Assembly (NCBI GenBank): GCA_022829145.1
Contig: CM040758.1
Span: 14,840,628 to 14,904,627 of the forward strand
Direction of reading: 5' to 3'
Origin: Albula goreensis
Lineage: Eukaryota; Chordata; Actinopteri; Albuliformes; Albulidae
DNA: 64,000 bases
Below the pieces are notes generated by a model. The model had not been told where the DNA came from. It did not search any database and worked only from the letters and a program-made list of their open reading frames with translations. This document shows positions 25,011 through 38,423 of the stretch, piece by piece. How positions within the stretch are numbered: the stretch's first letter is position 1; each line of letters begins with the position of its first letter. Made by a program: the position numbers and the translations under genes.

Positions 25011-25678
25011 GTTCTTCTGAGCACCAAGCTTCAGTATATTGTGCAATAGATTTTTCCTTTAGTTGTCATCATTTGTCATATAATAATCCAGTGTCTTGTG
25101 CCCAAACACAATAGTGATAATGATCTTCTTTGTCATCATTATACCCTCATGAAGTCACCTTTTGGCAGGGTGGTGTTCAATTCATTATTTTTTGTCATAA
25201 TCTGGGAAAAACAGCAACTCCACTGCTTTCCTGGCTTCCACAGCCATGCAGGTATCGTGTCTTATGCTGTTTTTGCTATGCAAATTATTTAAGGATAGCT
25301 CTAACTGAGTGTCTTTTAGTGATGAATGACTAATTGTAAACAGTATTACTCACAGTTATTCAGTGCAGCTGCCAGTGCGAGTCAATGGAGGTTTAATGTC
25401 TCAATAGCATAGAGACAATAATGCTAGTGTAAAAGTATATAAATGAAGTGTATAAACAGCAGACCAAACATGACGGCAGTCACCTCATCAGGAAAGAATG
25501 CAGTGCTTATTTCTCATTTCCCCTTCACTCGTCATTTTGAAAGTCAATATAAAGCAATGCTTTGATTTAGTGTTTCCTAAAAAGTGCTATGTATTCAGCA
25601 ATGCATGTTAATTTATATGTATAACAGGGAGGGGGGGTCTGTTGATGTGATCTCATGATGAAAATTGACCAAAATATT

Positions 25679-25729
25679 CATATACTATGCCATGTGCTCA
25701 GGCATACAGAGCACATGGCATAGTATATG
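25679..25729. repeat. Perfect 21-bp inverted repeat (hairpin, 9-nt loop)
   Basis: The left arm at 25679-25699 begins CATATACTATGCC and ends GTGCTC. The right arm at 25709-25729 is its exact reverse complement, with the loop AGGCATACA between. Beyond a five-base bulge on the right (CATGC), the outer AAATAT and ATATTT also pair, adding about six pairs. The stem has a central mixed-composition part (GCCATGTGCTC), so it is not a trivial AT palindrome. It lies in otherwise unremarkable intron sequence. Confidence 0.95.
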
Positions 25730-28700
25730 CATGCATATTTGTAAGTGCTCTGTGCTTTGTACACTAAGAATTGTGGGGTGCATCTTGACCTCGAGAACCA
25801 AGAGGAAAACACCTACCGTTTCTACATTCTTGCTTCCTTTCCTATATAAATGGTTCATTTATGTTACGTGCGGAGTTGCGCAGTCCAACTATATCTCCAG
25901 TACACAGAAGGACGCTTAGAATTACAGTTATGTAATGTTATAAAAATAACTTTCTGTCATAGATTTACTTAGTTTTACATGGTTTATCTCTGGTAGCACT
26001 TCCTGCAGCATCCAGTTCTGCTATCCTTTAGCACTCCCCTACTGGCGTTCAACATACTCTAAAACTCTTCAGCTATCTGCTATCGCTCTGATTTATCTTC
26101 CATGACTGAATAATGAATGACAGATTGTAGCGCAGCAGAGAGCCATTCTTGATCATTCATGATCTTCGACAATTTACACACACTGGAAAACAAGAGTGGA
26201 TGAGGTATAAAGGTATAATTATATTCAAGCTCCACATTTTACTCAAATAGTGCAACAATGGATTGTGCTCCTGTCTTTGTACCTTAAAAGCTTCTATGTA
26301 ATGTTTAAGCCTTCTTCTTGTCTAGTGTGGACTCTTAAGTATGATTACATTATCTTGTAGATGGTTTTAAAAACATCAATTATGCTCTTAACTGTTTTTT
26401 CAATGAGGCAGTTTGACTTATATGTGTATCAGATAATGTGTATTTGCACATTTACTGCAGATCCAAAAACACAGTTCGTTCTTTTGTTTTTCTTTTGTTT
26501 TTAAATAGCTCTTATTACCTCATTGACTAATTATTGTGGTGTTTTAAATGACCTTCACTTTTTGTATTTCTTTAGAACTTTCATAAACCTTTTCGCTGTG
26601 GGCTGTTCTACCAATTGGATATGTCAGTGTTTAATGTTGTCTGCACACATTATGATAATTCAACATTTGCAAATCAGTAAATGCATTTCTGGACTGTCCC
26701 TTCACACCCTGTCCATCAAACATGGAGCTCAGAAACCAGCTTTCTTACTGTGTCCATCTATTGAAAATGCCTTTAAGATGACAATTATGGTTTAAATGTT
26801 GTGTTTTGTTCAGCATATTCCATAACCCACAGATGACTGGAAACATGTTGGGATTATGTACAGTATTTAAAACATAATTCCCCTCTACCAGGCACCTGTG
26901 ATATAAATGGATGTGCATGCATTACCTTCATGCAACATTAGCATAAACTTGAATTTTGTTTTTCAAGACCCATCAAATACAGTAGCTACTATACACAGAA
27001 TCTGTGTAATATGCACTTGAATAACAGTATTAATCATTAACAATTTTTCAATATTAAAAACTGCTGCTATTTAACATCTTACTGCTACACTTTCAGTTTA
27101 AAGTGAGATGAACTTCACATTTTATCAGGTCCTTGTTCTGAAGTTACCTTACTTTGTGTTTTAGGGGTAAAGCCCACACTGAATTGAAATATAATCGACA
27201 GCTTAATGAGCGACAGCTATTCAGGAGACCAGAATCAGTGCTGCATCTGGAGCAGGTGGACATCTGGAAAACAAAAGGGGGGACACAAGAAGTGCAGATG
27301 CACACCTGTACAATCGCCAATACTGTGGGGGGGTATTTTTAAATAAAAATTTGACTTCTTTGGGGAAAAACAATGTGCACCTTTGACTGTGTATGTCAGT
27401 AGCACAATATAGCACTGCAGCCATGTTTCAAATGGAGGCTGCACTATTGCTGGTTTCCATGACGTTGAGCTTGTTATTGTTAAGGCTAGATAGTTTGCTG
27501 TTGTGTATCCTGTGTGTTACTCATTGTTCCTGGATTTGATTTTGTGAATAACATATTTTCTTCTTCATTGTTGAGAGTTAGACATTTATTATGTCATTAT
27601 GGAAGTGAAAGTGCTCTACATCACATCTTGACTGCTGGTCTGTGAAAGATGAGCACTTCTCCACCTGGCATGGTGAAATATTAATGTCATACCTGGGTTA
27701 ATGTGGCATCACTAATGCCATGTGAAGCCAGATGGCATGTAACTAGACTGAGTGTTGCAATACTGTCATATTCTGGAGCAGATAGGTACTATGACAATTT
27801 GCATTAGATATTTTCAGTTTTGAAAAATACTGTCACTCATGTCCAATTTCATGGTGCATTTCAACTTCTCTCTTCTGTGTAGAATATGTTGACATTGTAA
27901 AACAAATGGCACAAACAAAGAAATGGAAAAACCAACCCTCCAATGCAGCAGGAGGCAGTGCGGGCAAGAATTTCCATTCCAGTACCAAGAAGTGGAAAAC
28001 CTTGCCTCTGTTCCTTTCAGCTATGGTCTTTTTTACTGTCCCTGTGTCCCTCACGTAATGAAAAAGCACCACTGTCGAGTATGAAACATGCATCTGTTCT
28101 GCTTTGAGAACATTGGTCATTGTGGTAAATGCAATGGGGATTGGCGTTAGGTAACTGGCTGTTTTTATTCATCACTAGCTGTAACTCATTCATCCATTCT
28201 GATGTCTTATTCAGAGGGGATAATAATTACTGCAGTACTTTCCTGGATGGCAAAGTGTAAGTGCTGGCTTTACATTTTACCAAACTGTAGATATACCTGG
28301 CAGTTGCAGAAGTCTAAGTTCCTTTCTGTAAACTGGTTGTAGAGGGCTTCTCATCTTGTTGTTTATGTGCTTCTTAACAGATATGCTGAACTTTAATTAA
28401 GAGAGTATACCAAAGTAGACGTTGAGAAAATATCTATTTGGTGCATAGTGTTATGTGTTTAGTGGCATAATAATATTCAAGTTTATAGGTTCATCTGATC
28501 AAACCCTAGACATAATTTCTAAAATTGCTTTAGTTCAAATTATGCTTTTAAAATACGGCTTGTATGTGTTTTCAGAGGAGTTTGAAATTCCAGAATAAAA
28601 TAGAATAGGGAGAGCATCATCACTTGGTCTAGACACTGGGTAGAGGATGTAGTGAGAAAGGGGTAGATTTGCTTAATGTTATACAGCAAGAATATGCACA

Positions 28701-29748
28701 TCTAGCTTACCCCATATTCGTGGAGTGGGTCAGTGTGTTACCAATCACCACTACCACTGGTAGAGATACAGGGTGAAGAGATCAGGGAGAACAGAAGGAG
28801 ACCAAGGACTGCCTCTTGGGGAACTCTTGTGGCAAGTTACTTTAATCTTTGGTTTAAAGGAAGAACCTGTTCACCTGCTAAAGAACTATAAATGGAAATG
28901 TTCCTATAGTAAAATAAGTAAGTATAAATCTGGCAGTGTGTTAACATAGCTCCTCATATGTTGATTATTGTGTGCGGTAGGTAGGTTTAAAAACAATGAA
29001 TATGAAATATAATTTGCAAGCAGTATGACAATGTAGCATGAAAAGCATGAAAAGTACAGGTCTATAAGGGATAACGGGCCTGTTTTCATTGTCAAATTAT
29101 ACTGTGACAGAGGAGCCTTCCTCAGGTCTGTAATAAGGAAAGATTGAATCTGCTGTAGCCATTTTTGATTCAGGGAGCTATGCAGAACACCATGCTGTGA
29201 TATCTTTTACTGCTGTATGAAGGATTTTACTTTTGACCTTTCAGAACTCCTTCTCTGAGCTGTAAAGTAAACAGCATTTCTACAATTGAGTGTTCCGTCT
29301 GTGGCTCTTGACTCATCCCTGTTACTTTCCTTGGGATCTTGGCATCCCAAAACTTTTTGCGAACAAAGAAATAATCAGAACTTCTATAAACATCTTATAA
29401 AGGCTTTATTTCATTTTCAGATTGCCAGAAAGACAGACAGGTTTTGCAAAATCAGAAATACCCCACACAGAACACAAACAGTATTTAAAGATGTAGAGTG
29501 AAATAAGTACTATATTTAAGGCTCAGGAAAAAAGTGATTATGCAATTGCTCAGTAATCTCTTTGTCTTTTTTTTCTTTTTTTCTGGGTGCTTCTTAAAGT
29601 CAAGCACCATTTGTAAATGAATTACAAAAGGCCAGTATGAGATATAATTATTGCTATTACTCTTACTTAAATTAAGTTAAGCAGCCCACCATCACAGGTT
29701 ACCCAAACTATGATGCTGGATTTCCTAATATCCTTATAAATAATAGTT

Positions 29749-30023
29749 TAGTGTCCTTATCATTTACTGATGAACTAATGGTATGACAACCTCAAATCAG
29801 GTGAGAAATACTTAATTCTATTTAAGGGGTACCGACACTACAGGGGAGTAAGGACACTACATGTTAGTATATAGTGAGTATATAATGCCCCATATATCTT
29901 CATATGTAAGGGAATTCAACTAAATGTATGTATATGTGTAACATGAAGCTGGGTAATACGTAACATTTAGATTTTGTGAAGCCTGAGAGTTGAAAAGTTT
30001 ATGGGGGGGTCATAAGGACACTA
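29749..30023. mobile_element. Possible small MITE with AAGGACACTA-type inverted ends
   Basis: TAGTGTCCTTAT at 29749-29760 is the exact complement of ATAAGGACACTA at 30012-30023, bracketing 275 bp. A further direct copy of the right-end word (TAAGGACACTAC, 29849-29860) and a partial one (CGACACTACAGGGG near 29833) lie inside. Repeated end motifs inside the element recall subterminal repeats of non-autonomous DNA transposons. No clear target-site duplication was found. Confidence 0.35.
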
Positions 30024-31016
30024 CAGCTTTTTTTCAGAAACTTTAACCTTGGGCTTGAAAAAATTCTCTATGGAGAGTGGATGAAGTAGGTGTGCTTTAC
30101 TTCATTGCACTTTATGAAACAATGACCAAGCTCAACTTCAATCACAGTCTTAGCATACTGCTTTCAGAACTGCTTGAATACTGGCTGAATTAAAAACTCT
30201 GCAAGTGCTCGGCAGAAAATCTGTGACCATGAGATGTTTTTAAAAAGCCTCTGTGAAACCCTGTAAAACACTGTAATACTTTGAAACTGAACACTGAACT
30301 ACATTGAAACTGAAGCTAAACAAAAGGGTATTTTCTTAAAGTCATATTCAGCAGTAGAAAAAATTGACTTTAAAAACAATTAAGTTAATAAGACATGACA
30401 TCGTAACACTTGAAATCACCCAGTTTTTAGCAAAAAATCTTCAATATCTCTGCAAAATATTATCCAATTCTTCATTTTTGTTGTTCTCTGCTTAGTTTTG
30501 TTCATCAGAACAACCTTTTTCATAGAAAATTACCCTAGGAATTATTTCTTCTAAAACTTTGCCATTGGAAGTTTGTAACAAAGGTCTAAAAAAGTTGGAC
30601 ATTTTGTAAAAATGACAAGAGTACACAAGACAGAATAGCAATGTGTTCTCAGAATTTTGCAGTAGAGCTTTTCAACTTCAGTTCCCTGCTGTGCATACGT
30701 AAGCAATGCAGTAAATTTATAGACAGCTGCATATCACAATCATCTCTGCAGGAAATTAATATCTTTGGTTCACATTTGCTCTTTGTCTTTTACCTGGAAC
30801 TTACCAGGAAAAGTTTTTTATTGGCAAAAAAGAAAGCCATTGCACACATTTAATTAGGAAGTTCATGTTGGTCTGTAATGTGAGTTATTGCACATTAGAA
30901 ACTGTGGAAACTGTGCCCTTTTCATTATTACAGGGCTTTTATTATTACCTGTCTTTTTTCTTATCCTTACCGTCCTCAAATGTCATTTAACAGCAAAGTG
31001 AATCTTGTCATCTTGT

Positions 31017-31040
31017 CATTTGAGGCAGATGCCTCAAATG
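31017..31040. repeat. Perfect 10-bp hairpin with 4-nt loop
   Basis: CATTTGAGGC (31017-31026) and GCCTCAAATG (31031-31040) are exact complements around the loop AGAT. A related word, CCTCAAATGTCATT, occurs about 60 bp upstream. Confidence 0.85.
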
Positions 31041-33670
31041 TTGAGTCAGAAGTGACTTTCTTGTACATGTGTCAAAGTGGGTTTTACGTTTTGATGGGAA
31101 TTCACTGAACCCAACACACTGAGAGTGTGCAAGGTTCCACCCTCTTTGTTTGCTAACAGGCTGGTAGGCACACGAGCAGATTCAGTGGACCAAATAATAA
31201 CTGGCCCTTGATGTTACTTTCAATAAAATGAAATAAATGAAACTTTATACAAATAAGCTTAAAAATTATGTTTTAAAACGTCTATTAAACTAAGCTACAT
31301 TAAATGACATGCATTTGATCTGTCATCAGTATTGGAAATGTCATCAGAAATGTCTAGCGATTGCTAGGTCAGAAATGTCCAGGAATAGTGTAATGAGTCA
31401 ACTGTTCATTTATCGTCTCTTCCCACCCCTCATCATAAGACGCTTCAACTGCTCACCTCTCGAGTCCAGTTTAGCTCTGATTGCCTGCAAGTCTCATCCA
31501 TTTGAGTTAATTAATGGGTGAAATGACAGTCCACCTGCAATTACTTTGATTCAAACTGACCTATTATCTCTAGCTGTGCTGAGACACAGTGATACTGCAC
31601 TGTAAAACTCCATAGAGAGGCCTGGCATGTTACAGGCTGATGTTCAGTTTTGCAGATAGCAGTAACACATAGGTATTGAGCAAGAGGTCTTTTTGAGTTT
31701 ATGTACAGAGCTCTGTTGTGCTTAGTGATGTAACTTGTAGTTGCTTGGTCACATGTACACATTATGCTTTGTGTAAGCCCAGAATGTTCAGTTGCTTTAT
31801 TAGAGTTTCAGAATAACTTCACAGTTTCCTCCATTCAATTCAGAGTAGTGGAAGGTGAACATCCACTTGCATTTACCACTCCCCCTGCAGTGGTTTTTAA
31901 TGCAAAAGTTCAAGCAGGTCCTTAGGCCATGCCCCCAGGCTGTCTGATTGACTGCAGTTAGCCCATACGGCCTGAGATTTCAGAAGGCGGTATGCAGACA
32001 TCAGCACTGAGGCCATGCTGTTCCTGTTCCATAGGGACTCCCTCATGAAGGAATTCCATTAAAGCAACTTTCATGTAGATTAGCCTTTCCCTGCTAATAC
32101 AGCATGTAATGCTGTTGGCGAGAGCCATGGTATAAATCCACAGGCGTATTGCGGTCTTCACAGCCTGAGGCTCAGTGCCTCTGCTGTAATCGCAGAACAC
32201 AGCAGATACACAGTGCGAAGGGACTTTGTGGAAGCCCAGCTCTGTTTAATAAATATAAAGTGAATGGGGGATGTGGTATGAATATAAATTTAGAATGTAG
32301 AGTGATTTCCAGTGAGGACCTGTAAAGTCAGAGAGATTAGGAGGTTGTTTTGTTGAAATATATGTATTTCTCCAAGGTCCAATCCTCACCAAATTAAGAT
32401 TAAAAATGAGTATGAGAGTGAGAGTAGTTTTAGTATCATGCACATAATGTGTAATAGGGCTGTTTCATAGGAGAGACCATACTCATGGCAAGCCATCAGA
32501 AGTTTGCTCTGCTGTAAATGGTGTCTCTCTGAAGACCACAAAGAAATGCAGAAAAGAAATGTGTAATCCCTATTGATTGGTGAGAAGGCATCAGAGCAGA
32601 ATGAAGTGGAGAGATCTTGAAGAATGAGGCCCCAATGGATTTGAAAATCTCACCCAGATGTATTAGTGATGCATTTTTTTCAACAAGTAATTCTCAACAC
32701 AAAGGTGCTTAATGAGTTATTAAGGGAACAGTCAGTGCTGGTTGTGATGGGAAGGTGGTCATATTTTCAGAACATCCAACTGAAGTTTTGAAGCTAACAA
32801 GTTTATGCATTTTATCACCCTTCTTGTCATCACAAAGATTGATCACTATTATTAACCAGGTTCATGTGTTTGAAGACCTTCCCACTTACCGATCACGACT
32901 GTTTCCTGCAAATCATCCTCACCTTCCTCATTTCCAGCCAGGTAGATAGGAATATTAAGTCATTTGATTGGTGCTTAAATAACACTGAGATGGTCATTCA
33001 GCTGAAACTACACTGTGAGAGATGATACTGTTTCTTCTGAAAAGAAGAGAGTAGCAAGAGAGTGGCACTAAGGAGTGTTTACTCCGGAGAAAAGAGGAGA
33101 ATCTGTTAGAGACCATAACTGTTTCACTTTGAAAGCAGTATTCAACATCAGAATACCTCAGGGACTGTTTTTCATAGCTGCTGTAATTGCTATGTTGAGA
33201 ACTGACTGAAATTATGCACGCACTTCACACGCTGTAAACCCCTGGCCCTTTTGGGTGCTTCATTTTGTGGAAGCAAAGATTAAGGATTTTGAACAAGCTC
33301 ATGTGAATGAATTTAAACAAAAACACTTCATAATTAAAAACCATATGAAATACATGGTAGTTGCATGATGTAGGGGACATGGTGTTAGCTAAATAGGTAA
33401 TGCCATTCAGAGAGAACAGTTATATTTACCAAATTCTGAAGTTATTCAGCATTAGAAATAAAGCATCCTATTACTTTTTCAGGCACATGAAATTTAGTTA
33501 AACATTTCAGTTTAAAGGTTCTTTCTGGCTCCCACTAGCTTAGTTTGCATCCATCAGATTGGCCTTTAAACCAGCACCAGTTATAAAATGTAAGATTTAA
33601 ACACTGAAATCGCCAAACAAGGGGCTGTGAGGCATTCACCTTATTTCAAATGTAACTGCCAGATACTACC

Positions 33671-33760
33671 ACCACACTCACACACACGCTCTTACACACA
33701 CACACACACACGCACGCACGCATACACACACATATACACACATACACACACACACACACT
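33671..33760. repeat. (CA)n microsatellite with CGCA and TACA interruptions
   Basis: About 90 bp of CA repeats is interrupted by CGCACGCACG and by TATACACATACA units. The His-Thr repeat frames it creates are not genes. Confidence 0.95.
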
Positions 33761-35059
33761 GTGGAGCCTCCTCCTGACAGCACAGAGACTGATTCAGTGC
33801 AGATCATACTTCCACACTGACTTCCTCATCAGCCCCAGGGCAGAGCGGACTGTTCCAAGCTGCACACACTCTGAGCCTTAAATCACATCACAGCAGACCA
33901 CATCCCCCGTGTCAGGAGATTACAACGGCACACTCCACACTCGCCTCCAGCCACTGAGGGAACAGAGAACCTGTTATTACCTGACAGGTGTTTTCAGCTG
34001 AAGAGTATCCTCATTTATATGCTGTGTTAAAGGCTGCGAGTGCTAAGCACAAACTGGCATGTCCCCTGCTACAGGCCCATCAGTAAACTGATACCACCCA
34101 TTCATCAGGTCACTTGATTATAGAGCTCAGAAAATAATAAGAATACAATTTAGAGCTATGTTTCTTCATTTTTAACGATGAGCCTAGATGGGATTAAAGA
34201 CAGTCCATTCTACAAATAAAATGTGTCAACACACATGCAGAGTGTCAAATATGAATCTATAAGATATCAGGACACAGGAGATCAGAACACCTTTCCCACC
34301 ATGCAGAATGCACTGCAGTCGAAGGAAAACACTTTCATAAAAATGTATACTGACATTGCTGCAAAATATTTATGCAAAGCACAAATAGCTGAAGTGGGGG
34401 ATGTTTGAAATTAATCAAAATATATGGCCTCCGTCTATTAATGGTGTATACTTTAATGATATCATATGACTTAAAGTTATGGTGTTTACACTTTTCATTT
34501 ACATATAGAGTGGAGACACTCTACACATCACCCACCGCATAGTGCCTGGAAGTGATGTGTTGTCTACACACATCATTAGGTCCTGCCGGAAGCAGAGACT
34601 GAGTTGGATATTTAAAAACCCATGGGCAGAATCAATTGCTAAATGAGTATTTCCTTTGTGATGGATAAATGGCTGCAAGCACAATGTAAAATGCAACTCA
34701 TAAAATGCCCTCAGTGGATCAATTTCACAATCAACAGCCATTCTCTGTTGATAGTGACCGACTTGTATTTTGATACGTATGTAAATGTATCACTGCATAT
34801 GTATGTCTGGGATAACATGTCAAAACAGTGAGGAGATTTCATACATTATTTATTCAGAATAATTTATGGGGCCGCACTAAGGCTGCACTCCTTATGTGGT
34901 GCAATTACCAAATAAGAATCTCTTAAACGGGATTGATTGAATACTTGTGTGTTGCATGTAAATATTTTATTGAATTGGTCTTTAAAAGCACATAGCAACC
35001 ACATGCTTTCTGTGTGTTTTATTCATATATCAGATAGCTATGATTAATGCACTCATGTG

Positions 35060-35265
35060 ATTTACATTACATTTAGCACATACTCTTACTCAGAGCATCA
35101 ACACAATACATACTACATGCTGTCCTTTTACACAGCTGGGTATAGTTTTACTGAGGTATTTTAAATAACTTGCTCAACTGCTCAAGAGTGTAACAACATT
35201 CCCTTCCTGGGAATCTTTGGGCCAAAAGCCCAGCTCCCTAACCTATAAACTACACTGCTGTCCCA
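35060..35265 (+). mobile_element. Dispersed fish repeat (TTTACATTACATTTAG type), nearly complete
   Basis: The segment opens TTTACATTACATTTAGCACA, continues with ACATGCTGTCCTTTTACACA and GCTGGGTATAGTTTTACTGA, then AACTTGCTCAACTGCTCAAGA. It ends GGGAATCTTTGGGCCAAAAG and CCCAGCTCCCTAACCTATAA followed by ACTACACTGCTGTCCC. The order and wording match a very abundant teleost repeat whose consensus reads roughly 'ttacatttagcagacgctyttatccagagcgacttaca...gggattcgaacc...gcccagctccctaaccactacactgctgtcc'. I know it by familiarity and do not assign a class name. Its presence is the main reason to call the organism a ray-finned fish. Confidence 0.7.
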
Positions 35266-35837
35266 GCGCACCCCAAACCAGACTGTAAACTCGATAACAG
35301 TTCATCATTATGGGGGATTAGGTTTGATGCAGGCCACAGAGTAAAACCCCATTATGGCTTCAGTTGACAGGTGAGGACATAAAGGAGTTTAACAGTGTGA
35401 AAGAGTGCAGAGTGACAAATAGGACGGTGTAACACTGAGATGTCACTGTTATCAGGAAAATTTCTGATTTATACAGCCATGCTAACTCCGCCCCAACCCT
35501 GACACTGCCAAGGCCCTGAGAAATAAATCACAATGTTAGCAAAGCGCAGGAGATCACTGCAATGTGCCGCTGATACACCTGTATAGACGCTTTCCTGGTG
35601 TTGCCCCCAGTGCAACTCAGACTAAGAGATAGCCTCATGTTAGCTACAGGGCTGTGACCATGGTAAGGCTTGTGAGTGGTTATGATGACCTTGGGGTTAG
35701 TGGTGTGGAAGTGGTGAAGGTCATTTAGCCTTAGCCAGAGACCACAAAATAAGGCAGAAAGCAAGGACTTTTGAGCCATGTGAATTTTCTACAGTCACAG
35801 TGATGTTATTAATTGGGGGTAATGGGATTATTTTAAC

Positions 35838-35960
35838 CAGTTCAGTCCCCTTGGGGTTGAGCTGTCTGCTCTCCACAGGAGGCTGTGGGTTCTGTCCCCA
35901 GATAAGCTGCTCAAAAGATGCAGCTGCACAAAAGGGTAATATGCATGTAAGTTAAGAGAA
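35838..35960 (+). mobile_element. Possible tRNA-derived SINE relic
   Basis: The words GGGGTTGAGCTGTCTGCTCT, CCACAGGAGGCTGTGGGTTC and TGTCCCC resemble the tRNA-like head of fish SINEs. There the B box region commonly reads 'aggaggttgtgggttcgaatccc'; the B box here is GGTTCTGTCCCC. An A box is not clear, and the 3' tail cannot be delimited. Confidence 0.4.
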
Positions 35961-38423
35961 CCCGTTTATCAGGAGCCTGCAAATGGCTGAGGGAATCAGA
36001 AAGAGGGAGTCAGAAAAGTTCTCCCTCAAACCTTTGTGCAAAAGCCTCTGTGTTAAAGAGAGGGCATAACACACTAAGGGATTGATGAACTGAAATCCCA
36101 AATAACTGGTGTTATTTTGTGTGTGCTCTCAAGGCATTTGTTCATCCTGTGATTTCTCTTTCTGCAGGTGATCAATTAAGCGCAACACACTGCCACATTT
36201 AAATGAGGGATTTGTGTGTTCAGAAGGCGTCTTGACCTTTGTTTATGACAAACTGTTACACTGGATGTCTGTCAAGAATAAGACATTTTTGATGACTCAA
36301 ATGGTCTCTACTTTTAGTGGCAAATAAAATCACTGATATATCTCATGTTGCTTTTTCTGTATTTTTAGCATTAGTTAGCATGGACCAGCTAATTATCTCC
36401 TATTGTTACTTAATCATTCTGAGCCTTCAGTAATGCATTTCAAACAATGCCATGTGTCCAGCATACACACAAATGGAAAGAATAGAATGACGTTCCTGTA
36501 GCCCACGGACACTGGGGATTAATGAGAGGTGCCCAGGATCAGACGTACCTGATATGCACCTGCCAGATGCATGGAAGACTTCCTTTATTTGGGTGCTTTA
36601 CATTGGAGTTTGGGTTCATTGAGTCTCAGCTCAGTTCTGCTGCAGAGGGAACTGGAGATGAACTGTGTTCATGGCCAAGAACAGAAGATTTGAGACAGAG
36701 AGAGAGTGGAACATGATCCAAATACCCAGCCCCATTGCATATCCCTGGGAGCCCAACAGAGTGGTGTTACATTTACTCACTGTAATTAACACTCTAACTC
36801 ACTAAAAACGACAGCTTTTCAAACTCATTCAAATATAAATGAGTCTGTGTGAGTGCTTCATTGCTACATAGACTCAAAAAGGCAACGGCTGTGTCAACAC
36901 TTTATCTGAAGTGTTTGCATATTGAATTTAGAAGCACAGTACTTTATTTTTGTATAATTAATATTGTTCTTGTGTTAGTGAACTCAGACAACATAAAAGC
37001 AGACTGTTGGACAAAGTGAAAAGGCAAGTAAACAGAGCAGTCCAGATCAGCCCAAAATCTGGCTTAGATTTCCACAGCTGGGTTTTGCGGAACATACAAA
37101 GAACAGCATTTTTTTATTTTTCTTTCAGGCCCCAAAAGGTCCAAATTTTGTTTTTTTAAGTATAATTTAGTATATTTTGCATATAGAGTTCGGCAGTTGC
37201 CTACAGAAATGCATGACCTACGACAAACAGATTTCCCTGCATAAACTGCCAAAGCACATTTGGTTTTGTGAAGTATTTTAATTACTGCTTGCTGAAGCAT
37301 TACAAATGTCATGATCACTGAGTGCCTCTGCCAAAAATACAAACAACTAAGCATGCCAGCCACACCGTTGTCCTCTAGTTTCACTATTGCAGTGGGCCCA
37401 TTTCTCTTCAGTGGCCTCTTAGAGAGCTCTCCACAACCACACAAGCCAGCAGACATTGGGCAGAAATCATGTAATTGTCACAATGATGTAATATGTAATT
37501 TTGCTATTTGTTGGAATCATTTTCAGGCCTTATTCTCCTGTAATTTTCATTTGATTTATTTCTCATATTTTTATACTCTAATGCTTTTCTGCTATACACG
37601 TCCCTCAGGATACTTAGTTTGTTTGATTGGGTCCCAGCTTTGGAGTGTTTGATTGAATCTGCTATGTGAAAGTCAAAAATAGTCTCAGTTTTAAAAAGAC
37701 TGAGAGTGATGGAGCATGTCATAAATGTGTTGTATTGTAGTTATTTTTCATCTCAAGCTGCCAAACTAAAATGTGTGAGATGTTGCATGTCTTCGCTGTC
37801 CATAAATTCTGTTTACATAATAAGTGTGTCTGTTGTACATGTGAATATTTGTTCTTTGATGAATTACTCTCATCAAAGCAGGTTTCCTGTTGCCTTTGAG
37901 TAATGGACGTTGATGCCCTCCCCTCATGTTGTTTAATCTCATCAAGCAGAAGGCTTTTGCCTACATTTCCCAGGCTAGTAAACCCCCTTTATTGGCCCAG
38001 ATGACTTACAGCTGCAGAATAGAAAAGGGGCAGGACACTTCTTTTCTCAAGTGGATAATAAACTCCCCATTTCAATTAAAAGAAAATGTAAACCAGATAT
38101 AATGGCACAGTGCCATGATTCAGCTATAGGTTTTCTCACTTTAGCGCCTTCTTCATCAGGAAGCTTCTTACATGATGTAGCCACCTTACAACTAATAGCC
38201 TGCTTGAATGTTGTGAAGCAGTAAAAAGATCCTAACAGAGCTTGAATTGTAAAAAGGTCCATGAGGATTTTACCTGGCACAGTCTGCTGCTGCCTTACCT
38301 GAGTGAGCAGTTTCTGGCTCCCAGGGGTGTTCACTCACACACACTGATGTTTTAGAGCCCCGCTCTTTCATCTCCCCTCAAAGGCACAGGGGGAGCCAGG
38401 GAGCCCAGCCACAGAGAGTCCCA

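Larger units (their letters stand above)
20195..25670 (+). other. Downstream intron, second part
   Basis: No exon of the host gene and no other gene was recognised. The block contains a tRNA-SINE-like relic (20655-20740), a possible L1-type ORF1 relic (22330-22900) and a candidate conserved stretch at 24590-25010. The remaining AT-rich sequence shows nothing definable. Confidence 0.65.
25730..33660 (+). other. Downstream intron, third part
   Basis: No exon or gene was recognised. The block contains a possible MITE (29749-30023) and a perfect 10-bp hairpin at 31017-31040. A moderately GC-rich stretch at 31930-32240 lacks simple repeats but has no identifiable content. Open frames are all short and without family resemblance. 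Confidence 0.65.

Noticed and set aside
33671-33760. CRISPR-like regular repeats
   Set aside because: These are plain dinucleotide microsatellites. There are no spaced direct repeats, and the genome is eukaryotic.
33627-33881. 84-codon frame with a His-Thr repeat
   Set aside because: It is a translation of the (CA)n microsatellite at 33671-33760.
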